A stretch of DNA of 64,000 nucleotides. It comes from Streptomyces coelicoflavus (GTDB lineage: Bacteria > Actinomycetota > Actinomycetes > Streptomycetales > Streptomycetaceae). A program made the translations under genes and the position numbers. The notes beneath the pieces were generated by a model that was not told the origin of the DNA, did no database searches, and saw only the letters and a program-made list of their open reading frames with translations. The stretch is from NCBI RefSeq assembly GCF_003112555.1, contig NZ_BEWB01000005.1, positions 310,001 through 374,000 on the forward strand. Direction: 5' to 3'. Below are positions 32,343 to 41,289 of the stretch, in pieces (position 1 is the first letter of the stretch; each line of letters opens with the position of its first letter).

Positions 32343-34787
32343 TCACCCCTGGGGCAGTTCGGGCAGGTCCTCGGGAAACAGCAGCGTCAGGTCGTCCGTG
32401 CTCGGATCGGGCAGCTGGGCGACCCGGCTCGCGTGCCGCTCCACCATCGCCTCGAAGGTCTGCCGGGCGGTGCGGCCGTTGCCGAAGGCCGGGCCCTTGG
32501 GGATCTCCGTGAAGTACTTCGTCAGCGCCTCGGACGTGCCCGGCGCCAGCCGGTACTCGTGCTCGTCGGCCTGCTGCTCCACGATCCGCAGCAGCTCCCC
32601 GGCACCGTAGTCGCCGAAGGTGATGGTGCGTGAGAAGCGGGATGCCACACCGGGGTTGACGGACAGGAAGCGCTCCATCTCCGCCGTGTACCCCGCGACG
32701 ATCACGACGACGGACTCCCGCTGGTCCTCCATCAGCTTGACCAGCGTGTCGATGGCCTCCTTGCCGAAGTCCCGGCCCGCGTCCTCGGGGGAGAGCGCGT
32801 ACGCCTCGTCGATGAACAGCACGCCGCCGTGCGCCCGCTGGAACGCCTCCTGGGTGCGGATCGCCGTGGAACCGATGTGCTCGCCCACCAGGTCCACCCG
32901 GGACACCTCGATCAGGTGCCCCTTGTCCAGCACCCCGAGCGAGGCGAGGATCTCGCCGTACAGCCGGGCGACCGTCGTCTTGCCGGTGCCGGGGGAGCCG
33001 GTGAAGACCAGGTGCCGCTTGACCGACGCGGCCTTCAGACCCGCCCGCTGCCGGCGCCGTCCCACCTCGATCATGTCGGTCAGCGCCCGCACCTCGCGCT
33101 TGACGCTGTCCAGGCCCACCAGGGCGTCCAGTTCGCCCAGCACGGCCTTCGAGGTCCGGGCAGGCTCCGGCGGGGCGGTGGCCGCGATCAGGGGCTCCTG
33201 CTCGGTGGTGCGCTGGCCGGGGATCGAGCCCAGCAGACCGGGGGACTGGGCCGCCGTCTGCACCACCGGCTCGGGCGCGGCGGGCGCCGTCAGGCCGGTG
33301 CTCTCGTCGCTGGTGCAGTCCTCGACGAGCGGACCCGAGTCGTACGCCGTGTCGGGGCCGCCCTCCGCGAACTCGAACCCGCCGCGCGCGCACCGCTCCG
33401 TGCGGCACTTCCTCAGCGTCGTACGGCAGCCGTCGATCACGTGGAAGCCGTAGCCCGCGCTGCCCGTGACACGGCAGTTCAGGAAACTGCCGCGGCCGCC
33501 GGCGGACACGTACATGCCCGCCTCGGAGGGGGAGTCGACCGTGCAGCGCTCGATCGTGGGGTCGGCGCCCTTGGTGACGATCACACCGGTGCGGTTGCCG
33601 TCCAGGGTGCAGTTGTTCAGGGTGCCGCCGCTGCCGTGGTCGCGGAACCAGGCGCCGGTGGCGGCGTCCCGGATGCGGCAGTCGTCGAGCTGCGCGGTGG
33701 CGCCGTCGCTCACCGACACGGCGGTGTTGCGGACCTGGGAGAGGTCGCTGTCGACGACGTCCACGCGCGAGCCGCGGTCCAGGACGAACAGCGCGTCCGG
33801 CACGTCGTGCACCCGGCAGGAGTCGAGCACCGCGGTGGCGCCGTCGCTGACCCAGACCGCCGGGTAGTCGCCGGTGCTGTCGAAGATCTCGCACTGGTTG
33901 GCGTCCACCCGCGTGCCCGGGTCCCACACCGACAGGCCGTTGCGCCCGAACTGCCGCACGCTGGTGCGGGTCAGGGTGAGGACGGAGCGGGACCTGAGGT
34001 CGACCGCGTTCTCCGGGATGTCGTGGATGCGGCAGTCGGCGAGGGTGAGCACCGCGTCGGTGTCCAGGGTGACGCCGTCGCCGGTGGTGCGGTGCACGTC
34101 GCAGTCGGTCAGGTGGGCGGTGGCCCGGCCGGTCACCTGCACGCCGCTGCCCCGCACTTCGTAGACCTCGCAGCCCACGGCCTCGAGGGCGGAGCCCTCG
34201 CCCGTCGCCGTCAGTCCGGAACCCGCGGCGTGGTGCACCCGGCAGCGCTCGAGGCGGGGGTGGGCGCCGGAGCGCACCGCGACGCCCGCCTGACCGGCCG
34301 CGACGACCTCGCACTCCTCGAACACGCCGCCCCCGCCGTCCAGGACGGCGATGCCGACGCCGGCCGGATTGTCGACGGTGCAGCGCCGCACCGTGGGACG
34401 CGCGTCGCCGCGCACCTCTATCCCGGAGGCGGAACGCGCGACGACCCTGAGGCCCAGCAGCTCCGGTGTGCCGTCCTCGACCAGCACCGCGGGCGCCGCC
34501 GCGTCCTGGCCCTCGACGTGCAGGTCCTGGATCACCGCCGAGGCGCGCACGGTCAGCGGGACCCCGTCGGAGGGCGCGATGCGCACCGAGCCCTGGGCGC
34601 CCTCGGGGCCGCGCAGGGTCACCGCCCGCTGGACGACGAGGTTCTCCCGGTAGGTCCCGGGGGCGACGGTGAGGACGTCACCGTCGGCCGCGGCCTCCAG
34701 GGCGGCGGAGAGCGATGCGTACTCACCCGTGCGGCGCCGCCACCGCGAGGTGCCGGTGTGCGTCACCTGGACCGTGCCCTGTGCCAT
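32343..34787 (-). CDS. Parallel beta-helix/AAA+ ATPase fusion (CbbX/SpoVK-like)
   Basis: An 814-residue cytoplasmic protein with two parts. Residues ~15-500 are a right-handed parallel beta-helix of about twenty 22-25-residue repeats (for example DCRIHDIP, DCDVHRTTG, RCTVDSPSE). Residues ~555-814 form an AAA+ module with LGELDALVGLDSVKREV, Walker A GSPGTGKTT, Walker B GVLFIDEAYAL and a sensor region GVASRFSRTI, as in CbbX and the EccA/SpoVK group. Such ATPases remodel other proteins, and the beta-helix would choose the client. ATG at 34787 is preferred; an upstream ATG at 34850 is possible. It converges on the membrane hydrolase gene. Confidence 0.85.
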   Translation of the reverse strand: MAQGTVQVTHTGTSRWRRRTGEYASLSAALEAAADGDVLTVAPGTYRENLVVQRAVTLRGPEGAQGSVRIAPSDGVPLTVRASAVIQDLHVEGQDAAAPAVLVEDGTPELLGLRVVARSASGIEVRGDARPTVRRCTVDNPAGVGIAVLDGGGGVFEECEVVAAGQAGVAVRSGAHPRLERCRVHHAAGSGLTATGEGSALEAVGCEVYEVRGSGVQVTGRATAHLTDCDVHRTTGDGVTLDTDAVLTLADCRIHDIPENAVDLRSRSVLTLTRTSVRQFGRNGLSVWDPGTRVDANQCEIFDSTGDYPAVWVSDGATAVLDSCRVHDVPDALFVLDRGSRVDVVDSDLSQVRNTAVSVSDGATAQLDDCRIRDAATGAWFRDHGSGGTLNNCTLDGNRTGVIVTKGADPTIERCTVDSPSEAGMYVSAGGRGSFLNCRVTGSAGYGFHVIDGCRTTLRKCRTERCARGGFEFAEGGPDTAYDSGPLVEDCTSDESTGLTAPAAPEPVVQTAAQSPGLLGSIPGQRTTEQEPLIAATAPPEPARTSKAVLGELDALVGLDSVKREVRALTDMIEVGRRRQRAGLKAASVKRHLVFTGSPGTGKTTVARLYGEILASLGVLDKGHLIEVSRVDLVGEHIGSTAIRTQEAFQRAHGGVLFIDEAYALSPEDAGRDFGKEAIDTLVKLMEDQRESVVVIVAGYTAEMERFLSVNPGVASRFSRTITFGDYGAGELLRIVEQQADEHEYRLAPGTSEALTKYFTEIPKGPAFGNGRTARQTFEAMVERHASRVAQLPDPSTDDLTLLFPEDLPELPQG

Positions 34788-34895
34788 GGCGTTGCTGTGC
34801 CCCCACCTCGTCGTACGCGGATCGTCGCCGATTCGGTTCGGCCGGTCCACCGTAGCGTGCGCGCAGGTGGTGAGTTGACCGGAGGCGGAAGCCCG

Positions 34896-35501
34896 TCAAC
34901 TGCCCGCGCCGGTCCTGCCCCAGTCCGGTCCCGCCCGCTCCCATTCCTGCTCCAGGCGTGCGTACCGGCGGCGCACCATGCGCCAGACCACGGTCCGCCG
35001 GGCGGCCTCCAGGAGAGCGGCGGCCGCCACCGCGGTGCCGAACCCGGCGAGTACGGCGTGCGTGGTCGCGGTCGCCGGGTCCAGTGGGCGGGCCACCTCG
35101 CGGCCCCGCGCGTCCGTCCATATCGCGAACCGGTCGCCGCCGGCCGGATCGTCGATGCCCACCAGGGCGGGCGCCTCGTGCCGCGAGCCGTCCGGCCCCG
35201 TCCAGCCGGCCAGGACACGGCGGCGCAGGTCTTCCCCCGAGGCACCCTCCGGGTCGACACTCAGGGGCGAACGCTCCAGCGCACGGATCACGGTGGCCGT
35301 CACCCGGTGCCGGGACTCGTGCTGTTCGCGCACCGAACGCTGTAGCGCGCCGTGTGCCGCGCCGCCCATGAGCGCGCCGATCAGGGGCGCCACGGACAGC
35401 ATCAGCAGCAGCGCCGTCAGGGCCACCCAGGCCTCGGCCAGGTCGCTCGTGCGGCACAGGGGATTGCCTCGCCAGCGCCAGAGACCTCTGATCGCTCGCA
35501 C
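34896..35501 (-). CDS. Rv1733c-like membrane protein
   Basis: A 201-residue protein with two membrane helices (about 20-43 and 145-165) that enclose an extracytoplasmic domain. The opening RGLWRWRGNPLCRTSDLAEAWVAL is characteristic of the actinobacterial Rv1733c family. The external part contains VLAGWTGPDGSRHEA and ALVGIDDPAGGD. The GTG at 35501 is chosen because AAGGGGG precedes it by about 7 nt. Function is unknown; members are linked with stress and dormancy in mycobacteria. Confidence 0.72.
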   Translation of the reverse strand: MRAIRGLWRWRGNPLCRTSDLAEAWVALTALLLMLSVAPLIGALMGGAAHGALQRSVREQHESRHRVTATVIRALERSPLSVDPEGASGEDLRRRVLAGWTGPDGSRHEAPALVGIDDPAGGDRFAIWTDARGREVARPLDPATATTHAVLAGFGTAVAAAALLEAARRTVVWRMVRRRYARLEQEWERAGPDWGRTGAGS

Positions 35502-35738
35502 GCCCGCGCCCCCTTCCCGCTCCGCTCCGCCTCCCCCGCCGAGCCGTTCACGCGGAATCCGGACGGAGCGGGGCAAGCGTGCCGCCCCCGCTCGGTGGAC
35601 CCTGCCGGCCGGATTCTCATGAACCTCTCACAAACCCCAACGCGCGGACCCCGCAACGGGTTCCCGTCACCGCCCCGTTCGCCCGGGCGCGGGGTCTTCG
35701 CCCGGCGGGTCCGCCCGCTCCGTGCGAACGGGTGCACG

Positions 35739-36310
35739 TCACTCGACGATGCGCACGGGGTCGCCGACCCGGACCGTGCCGCCGCCGAGGGGGACCACGT
35801 TCTGCCCGAAGAGCAGTTTGCCCGCCATGCGCCGGTGCCGGGCGAGGCTGTGCAGGGGCTCGGCGACGCGGCCGGCGGTGGCCTGGTCGGTGGTGGTCAC
35901 GACGCACCGCCCGCTCGGCTTGGCGACCCGCGGGACCACCTCGCCGACGGCGACGCGGGACCAGCGGCGGTCCTCGGCCCGGGGCTCGGTGCCGGAGACG
36001 ACCAGGTTCGGCCGGAAGCGGTTCATGGCAAGGGGGCCCTCGTCCGCGTGCCCGCCCCGCGCGGAACCGGCGCGGTGAGCGGTGCCGCGCCCGGCGCGGA
36101 CAGCCGTACGCCGCCGCCGGGCAGAAGGCCGGCGGCGGCCAGGGCGAGGCGCGGCTGCGTGCGTTGCGTGACGACCTTTCCCCCGTCGTCGATCAGCATC
36201 CAGCGTCGGTCTCCGGCCGGCCCCCAGGGCTCCACGACGGCCTCCTGGAGCGACAGGCTCCGGAACGCCTTGACCGGATGGACGTGGATCGACCGCAGCC
36301 GCGCGTACCC
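35739..36310 (-). pseudogene. Decayed MOSC-domain protein gene
   Basis: The sequence encodes the two ends of a MOSC (molybdenum cofactor sulfurase C-terminal) protein but lacks its middle. The N-terminal part, HVHPVKAFRS to WGPAGDRRWMLIDD and LRLSAPG-like sequence, ends near 36060 in one frame. The C-terminal part, MNRFRPNLVVSGTEP to GRCVVTTTDQATAG and GQNVVPLGG, starts at 36026 in another. An intact member would have about 120 more residues between them. The N-terminal frame has no ATG, GTG or TTG before HVHPVK, so the start is lost too. The conserved GRCVVTTTD containing the MOSC cysteine is still present. Confidence 0.8.
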
Positions 36311-36355
36311 CGAGGGGTCATCGTGCCAGGTGGCACCGACAACCCCGGAGACGGC

Positions 36356-36805
36356 TCAGTAGCCGCGGTACTGCTGCTGGTTGTACGGGTCCTGGTACGG
36401 CGCGGGGGCCGGCCGGGGAGCCGCGGGGCGCATCGCCTCGTACCCCGCGGGGCCGGGCGCGGCCGGGCGGGGCTGCTGCGGCTGCTGGGGGCCGGGGTAT
36501 CCGCGCGGTGCGGACGCCTGGTGCGGGATGTACGCGGCGGGGGCCTGCTGCAGCGGGGCGGGCTGCGGGGCCTGCTGCGGATATCCGTAGGAGGGCTGCG
36601 AAGGGCCCGCCGGGAGGGCGGGCAGGGCGGACGGCAGCGCGGGCAGATGGCTGCTGCTCGGCATGTCGTACGCGGCGGGGACCCGGATCGGGGCGATCTG
36701 CGGTGTGCCCCGTTCGGCCACGAGCGAGTCGTAGATCGGGGTGTCCGGGAAGGAGGCGGAGTAGTAGCCGCCGCCATAAGTGGAGCGGGGGGAGGTCATG
36801 GCCAT
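36356..36805 (-). CDS. Pro/Gln/Tyr-rich protein, DUF6643-like
   Basis: A 149-residue low-complexity protein. The first 50 residues (STYGGGYYSASFPDTPIYDSLVAERGTPQIAPIRVP) are a conserved Streptomyces block. The rest is rich in Pro, Gln, Ala and Tyr (YPQQAPQPAPLQQAP) and is probably disordered. There is no signal peptide or membrane helix. No clear ribosome site precedes the ATG. Function is unknown. It diverges from the tandem TerD gene. Confidence 0.7.
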   Translation of the reverse strand: MAMTSPRSTYGGGYYSASFPDTPIYDSLVAERGTPQIAPIRVPAAYDMPSSSHLPALPSALPALPAGPSQPSYGYPQQAPQPAPLQQAPAAYIPHQASAPRGYPGPQQPQQPRPAAPGPAGYEAMRPAAPRPAPAPYQDPYNQQQYRGY

Positions 36806-37088
36806 AAGTTAAGCCCACGATGTGCTGGTTGGGGAGACCGATAAGAGGGTTGTTTTCCGTGTCCGCAGTGACCCGGTATCCCCAATGCGAGCGAACTTGG
36901 CAAAAAGGGGCGTCATGCCGCGCTGTTTTGCGGTAAAGGCCGAGTTCCGGGCGGGTTACCGGCGGTTGACCGAACCTTCTGCCGGACGCCTCTCCAAGGG
37001 CGGGCGGTGCGGAGAATAGGTTGGGTGTCGAGAAATCGACGACTCGCCGGGACGCTGCCCGGCTCGGTGACACGTGATGGGGGCAGAC
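36806..37088. promoter_or_regulatory. Divergent promoter region of the DUF6643-like and TerD genes
   Basis: On the minus strand TTGCCA (36903-36898) and GATACC (36880-36875) are 17 bp apart and would give a transcript with a leader of about 60 nt for the DUF6643-like gene. The region is richer in A and T than its neighbours. No equally good pair is seen for the TerD gene on the plus strand. Confidence 0.45.
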
Positions 37089-38441
37089 ATGTCCATGTCG
37101 AAAGGATCGAACACCCCGGTGCCGACGACGGCACTGCGGGTCGAACTGGGCTGGCGGTCCGGCCCCGGCGTGCCCGACGCGGACGCCTCCGCCCTCCTCC
37201 TGGTGGGCGGGAAGGTCCGGTCCGACACGGACTTCGTCTTCTACAACCAGGCGGCCCACTCCTCCGGCGCGGTCCGGCACGAGGGCAAGCGGGACACCGG
37301 CGGCCGGGTGACCGACGGCCTGCTCGTCGACCTCGCGCGCGTGGAGCCCGCGATCGAGACCGTGATCCTCGCCGCCTCCTCGGACGGGGGCGCGTTCGGA
37401 CAGGTCCCGGATCTGTACATCGAGGTCCGCGACGCCGCGCGGAACATCGTCGTCGCCCGCTTCGACAACCCGGGCGCGACCGTCGAAACCGCCTTCGTGC
37501 TCGGCGAGTTCTACCGCCGGCAGGGCACCTGGAAGTTCCGCGCCGTCGGCCAGGGCTACGACAGCGGACTCGAGGGCCTGGCCACCGACTACGGCATCTC
37601 GGTGGACGAGCCGCAGCATGCGCCCCCGGCCGCGCCTCCCGCGCCGCCGGCCCCGCCCGCTCCCGTGGCCACCACGCACCCGCCGGCACCTGCCGCACCT
37701 CCGGCACCTGCCGCACCTCCGGCACCTCCCGCGCCCCCCGCGCCACGGCCGGCCGCCGCCCCGCCTCCGCCGCCCCCGGCCGCGCCCTCCTCCGCCGCCC
37801 CGGTCCGCCTGACCAAGGTCACGCTCACCAAGGCCGCGCCCTCCGTCTCGCTCACCAAGCAGGGCGGCACCTCCGGCGCCATGCGCGTCAACCTCAACTG
37901 GCAGGTGCGCAAGCAGTTCTCGGGCTGGGCCCGCAAGCTCGGCCGCCCGGTCGCCATGCACGACGACCTCGACCTCGACCTGTGCTGCCTGTACGAACTG
38001 AGCGACGGCAGCAAGGGCGTCGTCCAGGCACTCGGCAACGCCTTCGGCGCGCTGCACCAGCCGCCGTTCATCCACCTCGACGGCGACGACCGCACCGGCG
38101 CCGTGTCGACCGGCGAGAACCTCACCATCAGCCTCGACCACCAGCGGTACTTCCGGCGCATCCTCGTCTTCGTGACCATCTACGAGGGCGCCCGCTCCTT
38201 CGCCGACCTGCACGCCACGGTCACGCTCCAGCCGCAGTACGGCGCCCCGGTCGACTTCTCGCTCGACGAGTGCACCGTGCCCTCGACGGTGTGCGCCCTC
38301 GCGCTGATCACCAACACCGGAAACGACCTCGTCGTCCAGCGCGAGGCCCGCTACCTGGTGCCCGATCGCGGGGTGAGCCCGCAGCGGACGGTCGACCACG
38401 CCTACGGCTGGGGCATGAACTGGACCCCCGGCCGCAAGTGA
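37089..38441 (+). CDS. Tandem TerD-domain stress protein
   Basis: A 450-residue cytoplasmic protein. The first TerD-like domain (about 15-175) contains [37 protein letters not shown] and [37 protein letters not shown], where the acidic loops bind calcium in TerD. A Pro/Ala linker (about 180-235) follows. The second domain (about 265-450) has [26 protein letters not shown] and [11 protein letters not shown]. TerD proteins belong to tellurite and general stress complexes. The start at 37089 follows GGGGGC by 6 nt. It ends at an 18-bp palindrome shared with the convergent glycosyltransferase gene. Confidence 0.85.
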   Translation: MSMSKGSNTPVPTTALRVELGWRSGPGVPDADASALLLVGGKVRSDTDFVFYNQAAHSSGAVRHEGKRDTGGRVTDGLLVDLARVEPAIETVILAASSDGGAFGQVPDLYIEVRDAARNIVVARFDNPGATVETAFVLGEFYRRQGTWKFRAVGQGYDSGLEGLATDYGISVDEPQHAPPAAPPAPPAPPAPVATTHPPAPAAPPAPAAPPAPPAPPAPRPAAAPPPPPPAAPSSAAPVRLTKVTLTKAAPSVSLTKQGGTSGAMRVNLNWQVRKQFSGWARKLGRPVAMHDDLDLDLCCLYELSDGSKGVVQALGNAFGALHQPPFIHLDGDDRTGAVSTGENLTISLDHQRYFRRILVFVTIYEGARSFADLHATVTLQPQYGAPVDFSLDECTVPSTVCALALITNTGNDLVVQREARYLVPDRGVSPQRTVDHAYGWGMNWTPGRK

Positions 38442-38458
38442 CCCGCCCCGGGGCGGGT
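38441..38458. terminator. Bidirectional 18-bp palindrome between convergent genes
   Basis: ACCCGCCCCGGGGCGGGT is a perfect palindrome filling the 19-nt gap between the TerD and HpnB-like stops. It probably ends both transcripts. Confidence 0.6.
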
Positions 38459-38460
38459 GC

Positions 38461-39690
38461 TCAGCCCTCCTCGGGCACGGCGTCCGGACGGGCGTAGGTG
38501 CGGCCCTTCCAGGCCGCGCCGCGCCCCCGGTAGTGCTGCACCGCCGAGTCGACCGTCATCAGGAGATAGAGGAACGCGGTGAACGGCAGCAGCGGCGCGA
38601 GCCACCAGGGCTGCCGGTAGTAGCGGAGCATCGGCAGATACGTCCCCGCCATCACCAGCCAGGCGGCGCCGCCCAGCACGGCCGTCGCCCCCTCCCCCGC
38701 CGCCAGGCCGACGAACACCGAGGCCGGCGGCACCAGATAGACCAGCGCCAGACCGACGACCGTTCCGGCGAGCACCAAGGGGTTGTGCCGCAGTTGCGCG
38801 TACGCGCTGCGCGAGACCATCCGCCACAGGTCGTGCAGCCGCGGATACGGGCGGACGCTGTCCACCCCGTCGGCCAGGCCCAGCCAGACCCGCCCGCCGC
38901 AGCCCTTGACCGCGCGGGCGAGAGCCACGTCGTCGATGACGGCGTGCCGGATGGCGTCCGGGATCCGCGCACGCTCGGCGGCCCCGGTGCGCAGCAGCAC
39001 ACAGCCGCCCGCCGCGGCCGCCGTCCGCGTCCCGTTCCTCCGCCCGCTCCCCGCGCCGCCGCCGCCACCGATCCACCGGAACGGATACAGCTGCGCGAAG
39101 AAGTAGACGAAGGCCGGCACCACCAGCCGCTCCCACAGGCTCTCCACCCGCAGCCGGGCCATCTGCGAGACGACGTCGAACCCGCCCGTGCCGGCCGCCG
39201 AGACCAACGCGCGCAGACTGTCCGGCGCGTGCGCGATGTCGGCGTCCGTCAGCAGCAGGTACTCGGGTTCACGCGCGCGTGCCAGGTCGATGCCGTGCCG
39301 CACCGCCCACAGCTTGCCCGTCCAGCCGGCGGGCGGCTCCCCGGGCGAGGCCACGGTGAGCGGCAGCCCGCCGTGCCGCCGGGCCAGCTCGCAGGCCAGC
39401 CCACCCGTGCCGTCCGTGCTGCCGTCGTCGATCAGGAAGACCTCCGCCCGCCCCGGATAGTCCTGGGCCAGCAGCGAGGGCAGGCTCGCGGGCAGCACCG
39501 CCGCCTCGTCGCGCGCCGGAACGACGACGCACACCGAGGGCCAGACGGCGGGTTCCTCCCGGGCCGGAAGCCTGACGTCCGTACGCCAGAAGAAGCCCCG
39601 GGCGAGCAGCAGCCACAGCCAGGCGGCGAGGGAGAGGGCTGACACGAAGGTCACGACGGTCACGACGGAAGTCCACACATCGGCGCTCAC
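38461..39690 (-). CDS. HpnB-like (hopene-associated) family 2 glycosyltransferase
   Basis: A 409-residue membrane glycosyltransferase. One N-terminal helix (about 8-30) precedes a GT2 domain with VVVPARDEA, LIDDGSTDGT, LLTDADIAHA and VIDDVALARAVK. Four C-terminal helices follow (about 310-390). The pattern matches proteins annotated as hopene-associated glycosyltransferase HpnB. No other hopanoid genes are in the window, so the substrate remains open. The GTG at 39690 is used. It diverges from the racemase gene. Confidence 0.8.
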   Translation of the reverse strand: MSADVWTSVVTVVTFVSALSLAAWLWLLLARGFFWRTDVRLPAREEPAVWPSVCVVVPARDEAAVLPASLPSLLAQDYPGRAEVFLIDDGSTDGTGGLACELARRHGGLPLTVASPGEPPAGWTGKLWAVRHGIDLARAREPEYLLLTDADIAHAPDSLRALVSAAGTGGFDVVSQMARLRVESLWERLVVPAFVYFFAQLYPFRWIGGGGGAGSGRRNGTRTAAAAGGCVLLRTGAAERARIPDAIRHAVIDDVALARAVKGCGGRVWLGLADGVDSVRPYPRLHDLWRMVSRSAYAQLRHNPLVLAGTVVGLALVYLVPPASVFVGLAAGEGATAVLGGAAWLVMAGTYLPMLRYYRQPWWLAPLLPFTAFLYLLMTVDSAVQHYRGRGAAWKGRTYARPDAVPEEG

Positions 39691-39747
39691 GTGCGCAGTC
39701 TGCACCACGGCACGGGCCGGCGGCGGCGCATCGTCTATGGTGGCCGG

Positions 39748-40533
39748 GTGAAGATCGCGCTCATGGATTCCGGAATCGGTCTGCTGGCGGCCACCGCCGC
39801 GGTACGGCGACTGCGACCGGACGCCGATCTCATCCTCTCCCTGGACCCCGACGGCATGCCCTGGGGCCCGCGCACCCCCGAGGACCTGACCGGTCGCGCC
39901 CTCGCCGTGGCCGAGGCCGCCGCCGCGCACCGTCCGGACGCCCTGATCGTCGGCTGCAACACCGCAACCGTGCACGCGCTGCCCGCGCTGCGCGCCCGGC
40001 TCGAGCCCGGAGTGCCCGTCATCGGCACCGTGCCGGCGATCAAGCCGGCCGCGGCGGGCGGCGGTCCCGTGGCGATCTGGGCGACGCCGGCCACCACCGG
40101 CAGCCCCTACCAGCGGAATCTGATCGAGGAGTTCGCGGGCGGGGCGCCCGTCACCGAGGTGCCGTGCCCCGGGCTCGCCGACGCCGTCGAGCACGCGGAC
40201 GAGGCGGCGATCACCGCGGCCGTCGCCGCCGCGGCCGCCCTCACGCCCGACGACGTGACGACCGTCGTCCTCGGCTGCACCCACTACGAACTGGTCGCCG
40301 AGCGCATCCGCGCCGCCGTGCAGCGACCCGACGCCCCCCGCCTCGTCCTGCACGGATCCGCCGGGGCGGTGGCCGCGCAGGCGCTGCGCCGGATCGGTGT
40401 CCGGCCCGACCCCGGCGCCCCGGCCGCGGGCACCCTGACGGTGCTGCTCAGCGGACGTGAGGGCGCCCTGCCCGCACCCGCGCTTGCCTACGACGAGGGC
40501 AGGCTCCTGCACGCGGTCACCCCGGCGGGCTGA
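39748..40533 (+). CDS. Glutamate/aspartate racemase-family enzyme
   Basis: A 261-residue cofactor-independent racemase fold. The two catalytic cysteines are visible in VGCNTATV and VLGCTHYELV, and the opening MDSGIGLLA is the usual glycine-rich substrate loop. The loop that reads YxPYG in MurI is DGMPWGPRTPEDL here, so it may not be the main glutamate racemase of wall synthesis. The GTG at 39748 is the first start that keeps the family N-terminus. Confidence 0.83.
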   Translation: MKIALMDSGIGLLAATAAVRRLRPDADLILSLDPDGMPWGPRTPEDLTGRALAVAEAAAAHRPDALIVGCNTATVHALPALRARLEPGVPVIGTVPAIKPAAAGGGPVAIWATPATTGSPYQRNLIEEFAGGAPVTEVPCPGLADAVEHADEAAITAAVAAAAALTPDDVTTVVLGCTHYELVAERIRAAVQRPDAPRLVLHGSAGAVAAQALRRIGVRPDPGAPAAGTLTVLLSGREGALPAPALAYDEGRLLHAVTPAG

Positions 40534-40594
40534 CGGGCCCGTCCGCCCAGTCGGCCCAGTCACCCTGTGCGACGAGGTACCCGCGCAGCGAAAC

Positions 40595-41155
40595 ATGAGT
40601 AACCTCATATCCATGAGGCATCGCCACGGCGAGACCGTTCCCCAGCCGAACGTCTGGACCGGCCGTGCCACCAGCCGGATCCAGTGGTTCCTGGCGCTCA
40701 TCGGCGCCGCCTGCGTGGCGCTCGGCATCGCCCTGGCCGTCGAATCGGCCTGGGAGTCCGGCGTCGCCCCGCTCGCCATGGCCGTCGTCGGCTGCATCGC
40801 GGCGGGCCTGCTGGTCCTGTTCGGCACGCTCGCCTTCGTGCACGTCGCGCTGAGAGTCGACGAGGACTGCCTGGAAGTGCGCTGCGGCCACATCGGGGTG
40901 CCCCGTCGCCGCATCCCCCTCTCGCAGGTCGCCGGCGCCGAGTTCGCGCCGCACGTCACCCCGCGTCACTGGGGAGGCTGGGGCTACCGGTGGCGCCCGG
41001 AGAGGGGCACCGCCGTCGTCGTGCGACGCGGGGAGGGCCTGATCCTGCGGCTGTGGGACGGCCACACCTTCACGATCACCGTGGACGACGCGGAGGCCGC
41101 CGTCCAGGTCATCAAGGACCGGCTGCGCCCGAAGGCACCGGGCCCGGCGCACTGA
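40595..41155 (+). CDS. Membrane protein with PH-like (DUF3093-type) domain
   Basis: A 186-residue protein with two membrane helices (about 30-50 and 60-82). A soluble beta-rich domain follows (LRVDEDCLEVRCGHIGVPRRRIPLSQVAGAEF), as in bacterial PH-like domains. ATG at 40595 or at 40613 may be the start; both lie in a hairpin-prone stretch (ATGAG-TAAC-CTCAT) without a clear ribosome site. The function is unknown. Confidence 0.7.
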   Translation: MSNLISMRHRHGETVPQPNVWTGRATSRIQWFLALIGAACVALGIALAVESAWESGVAPLAMAVVGCIAAGLLVLFGTLAFVHVALRVDEDCLEVRCGHIGVPRRRIPLSQVAGAEFAPHVTPRHWGGWGYRWRPERGTAVVVRRGEGLILRLWDGHTFTITVDDAEAAVQVIKDRLRPKAPGPAH

Positions 41156-41184
41156 GCCCGGGGCACTGAGTCCGGCGCACTGAG
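41150..41184. repeat. Three 14-bp tandem repeats at the PH-like gene stop
   Basis: CACTGAG recurs at 41150, 41164 and 41178 in copies of about GCACTGAGTCCGG. Each copy contains TGA, the first being the real stop codon. A second pair, CCGGGACCCGCCGGG, occurs twice further on (about 41218-41258). This looks like local replication slippage. Confidence 0.65.
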
Positions 41185-41289
41185 TCCGCGGCGCTCCGGC
41201 CCTGCCGGTCGACAACGCCGGGACCCGCCGGGCGACAGGTCCGGGACCCGCCGGGGGCCCGGTCGTCGGCGGCGCCGACCCTCACGGCC

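Noticed and set aside
36026..36310. Two overlapping short frames as two separate small genes
   Set aside because: They match the two ends of one MOSC protein, so a decayed gene explains them better.
36193..36777. A minus-strand frame overlapping the DUF6643-like gene and MOSC remnant
   Set aside because: Its composition is that of a shadow, and the DUF6643-like frame is the conserved one.
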